Positions 5,327 through 6,671 of a DNA stretch of 6,671 nucleotides are shown piece after piece. The position numbers and the translations under genes are program-made. The number at the start of each line of letters is the position of its first letter. The first letter of the stretch is position 1. The notes below the pieces were generated by a model. It worked only from the letters and a program-made list of their open reading frames with translations, did not search any database and had not been told where the DNA came from. Source of the stretch: Clostridiales bacterium (GTDB taxonomy: Bacteria; Bacillota_A; Clostridia; Oscillospirales; Oscillospiraceae); NCBI GenBank assembly GCA_022777455.1, contig JALFGI010000026.1, positions 1 through 6,671 of the forward strand. Direction: 5' to 3'.

Positions 5327-6460
5327 ATGAGCGTCAATCCGTTCTTCCCGGAAATTCACCGGAACTTTGGCTTTGGCTGCATGCGCCTGCCCCTGGTGGG
5401 CGAGGAAGTGGACCTGGCGCAGACAAAGGAAATGGTGGACTTTTTCCTTGAAAACGGCTTCAACTATTTCGACACCGCCCACGGCTATTTGGGGGGCCGC
5501 AGTGAAACCGCACTGCGGGAGTGCCTGGTGGCGCGCCATCCCCGCAGCAGCTACATCCTGACCAACAAGCTCTCCACCCACTTCTTCCGGAAGGAGGAGG
5601 AGATTCTGCCTCTGTTCCGGCAGCAGCTGGAAGCCTGCGGGGTGGATTACTTCGACTTCTACCTGATGCACGCCCAGGACGGTGCCATCTTTGCCAAATA
5701 CAAAAAGTGCCACGCCTACGAAATCGCTCTGAAGCTGAAGGAGGAGGGCAAAATCCGTCACTTCGGCATCTCCTTCCACGACAAAGCCCATGTGCTGGAC
5801 CAGATTCTTACGGAGTATCCCCAGATCGAGGTGGTGCAGATTCAGTTCAACTACGTGGACTACGAGGATGCCTCCGTGGAGAGCCGGAAGGTCTACGAGG
5901 TGTGCGAAAAGCACGGCAAGCCCGTGATCGTCATGGAGCCCGTAAAGGGCGGCAGTCTGGTGAATCTGCCCGAGGCTGCCCAGCAGGCCCTGGACGCGGT
6001 GGGTAACGGCATGAGCAACGCCTCCTACGCCATCCGCTTTGCCGCCGGCTTCCCCAACATGTGCATGGTTCTCTCCGGCATGAGCAATATGGAGCAGATG
6101 AAAGACAACGTGAGCTTCATGAAGGACTTCCGGCCTCTGAGCCAGCAGGAGCGGGCGGCAGTGGACAGGGTGTGCGAGATTTTCCACTCCATGAACATGA
6201 TTCCCTGCACCGGCTGCCACTACTGCGTGCTGGACAACGACTGCCCGAAGAAAATCCAGATTCCCGAGCTCTTCGCCTGCTACAACGAGAAGACCATCTT
6301 CAAGAGCTGGAACCAGGATTATTACTACGGCAATATCCTCACCCGGGACCACGGCAAGGCATCCGACTGCCTGGAGTGCGGCAAATGCGAGAAAATCTGC
6401 CCCCAGCACCTGCCCATCCGAACGCTTCTGAAGGACGTGGCAAAGGAATTTGAGAAGTAA
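5327..6460 (+). CDS. Aldo/keto reductase with C-terminal 2x[4Fe-4S] ferredoxin-like domain
   Basis: 377 residues. The first 270 or so form an aldo/keto reductase barrel with the full catalytic tetrad: Asp49 and Tyr54 in YFDTAHGYLGGRSE, Lys81 in LTNKLS and His115 in YLMHAQD. GSL and the GMSNMEQMKDN segment (251-261) fit the cofactor-binding side. The C-terminus adds two cysteine groups: Cys294/297/300/306 (CTGCHYCVLDNDCP) and Cys348/351/354/358 (CLECGKCEKICP), each able to hold a 4Fe-4S cluster. This is the iron-sulfur aldo/keto reductase type common in anaerobic Clostridia and archaea. It should reduce or oxidise a carbonyl/alcohol using NAD(P)H, or link that step to ferredoxin-type carriers. 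The flavoprotein 17 bases upstream is the obvious partner. Translation starts at ATG 5327 behind a strong ribosome binding site. The substrate is unknown. Family call is high confidence. Confidence 0.93.
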   Translation: MSVNPFFPEIHRNFGFGCMRLPLVGEEVDLAQTKEMVDFFLENGFNYFDTAHGYLGGRSETALRECLVARHPRSSYILTNKLSTHFFRKEEEILPLFRQQLEACGVDYFDFYLMHAQDGAIFAKYKKCHAYEIALKLKEEGKIRHFGISFHDKAHVLDQILTEYPQIEVVQIQFNYVDYEDASVESRKVYEVCEKHGKPVIVMEPVKGGSLVNLPEAAQQALDAVGNGMSNASYAIRFAAGFPNMCMVLSGMSNMEQMKDNVSFMKDFRPLSQQERAAVDRVCEIFHSMNMIPCTGCHYCVLDNDCPKKIQIPELFACYNEKTIFKSWNQDYYYGNILTRDHGKASDCLECGKCEKICPQHLPIRTLLKDVAKEFEK

Positions 6461-6488
6461 TTCCTCCCTGCCATTGGGATACCATTCA

Positions 6489-6530
6489 AACAACAGGACC
6501 TCTCCGTTCGGAAAAGGTCCTGTTGTTTTT
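6489..6530 (+). terminator. Rho-independent terminator of the redox operon
   Basis: AACAACAGGACCT (6489-6501) pairs with AGGTCCTGTTGTT (6515-6527), with an inner TCCG/CGGA stem, and ends in TTTTT (6526-6530). This is a strong, canonical terminator 29 bases past the aldo/keto reductase stop. Confidence 0.9.
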
Positions 6531-6571
6531 ATGATCCTGGGAAAGGCAGGGCGCTTCACCCCACTGCGCAC

Positions 6572-6671
6572 CGGGCTGGTGTGTTCTTCGTGCTGTTTTA
6601 CCACAAAATCTTCGCCGTGACCTTTGACGAGCCCTTTGCCCGGGCGGTGGGCACCCGGGTGGATGGTTACA
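6572..6671 (+). pseudogene. 5'-truncated ABC-3 family metal (Zn/Mn) permease fragment
   Basis: Reading from 6572, the translation contains VFFVLFYHKIFAVTFDEPF followed by ARAVGTRVDGY, running off the window. This is the family-typical stretch in the middle of ABC-3 permeases (ZnuB/MntB type): the end of a membrane helix, a FYxK segment, then a SFD-like loop and the A-x-x-x-G motif. In intact proteins about 140 residues with several membrane helices precede it. Here the terminator of the previous operon lies at 6489-6530. The frame has no ATG and no hydrophobic segment between there and 6581, and only a GTG at 6581 without a ribosome binding site. The N-terminal part is therefore missing, by deletion or rearrangement, and the fragment is probably not expressed as a transporter. 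The family call rests on a short stretch, and the gene's remainder is outside the window. Confidence 0.55.

Noticed and set aside
5321..6604. 427-codon open frame on the minus strand
   Set aside because: It lies antisense to the aldo/keto reductase with its eight ordered cysteines and catalytic tetrad; its His/Val/Leu-rich content is the usual mirror of GC-rich coding sequence.

Overview
The window looks like chromosomal DNA from a gut-type, GC-rich anaerobic Firmicute, most likely of the Oscillospiraceae/Ruminococcaceae group. This placement is an inference. It rests on GC-rich codon use, AGGAGG-type ribosome binding sites, a Gram-positive lipoprotein, oxygen-sensitive iron-sulfur redox enzymes, and a palindromic repeat of a kind I associate with this group.

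Layout from left to right. (1) Bases 2-1042 (+) are the C-terminal part of a glycoside hydrolase family 43 enzyme with a CBM6-like tail; its start lies outside the window. (2) Bases 1197-1973 (-) encode a convergent surface lipoprotein with a C39-like/papain-like cysteine peptidase fold. A hairpin between the two genes is a proper terminator only for the minus strand. (3) Bases 1974-2802 form a gap of about 830 bases without an intact gene. It holds a candidate promoter with palindromes for the lipoprotein, minus-strand remnants of small reading frames, a 202-bp palindromic MITE-like element flanked by a 5-bp direct repeat, and the promoter of the next gene. Removing the element together with one repeat copy restores a 42-codon minus-strand reading frame, so the element appears to have inserted into a small gene. 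(4) Bases 2803-4485 (+) are glnS, glutaminyl-tRNA synthetase, with its own promoter, a leader hairpin and a terminator. (5) Bases 4692-6460 (+) are a two-gene operon: a small flavoprotein with a four-cysteine iron-sulfur motif, then an aldo/keto reductase with a C-terminal eight-cysteine ferredoxin-like domain. The operon has its own extended -10 promoter and a strong terminator. (6) From about 6572 to the window end, a reading frame resembles the middle of an ABC-3 family (Zn/Mn) permease. The coding sequence for its N-terminal half is absent, because a terminator and unrelated sequence sit where it should be.

The genes are mostly independent units: polysaccharide breakdown, a surface peptidase-like lipoprotein, and tRNA charging. 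The exception is the flavoprotein/aldo-keto reductase pair, which probably forms one redox module. I see no defence system, CRISPR array or RNA gene. The most informative parts are the element-disrupted small gene with adjoining cryptic frames and the 5'-truncated permease.
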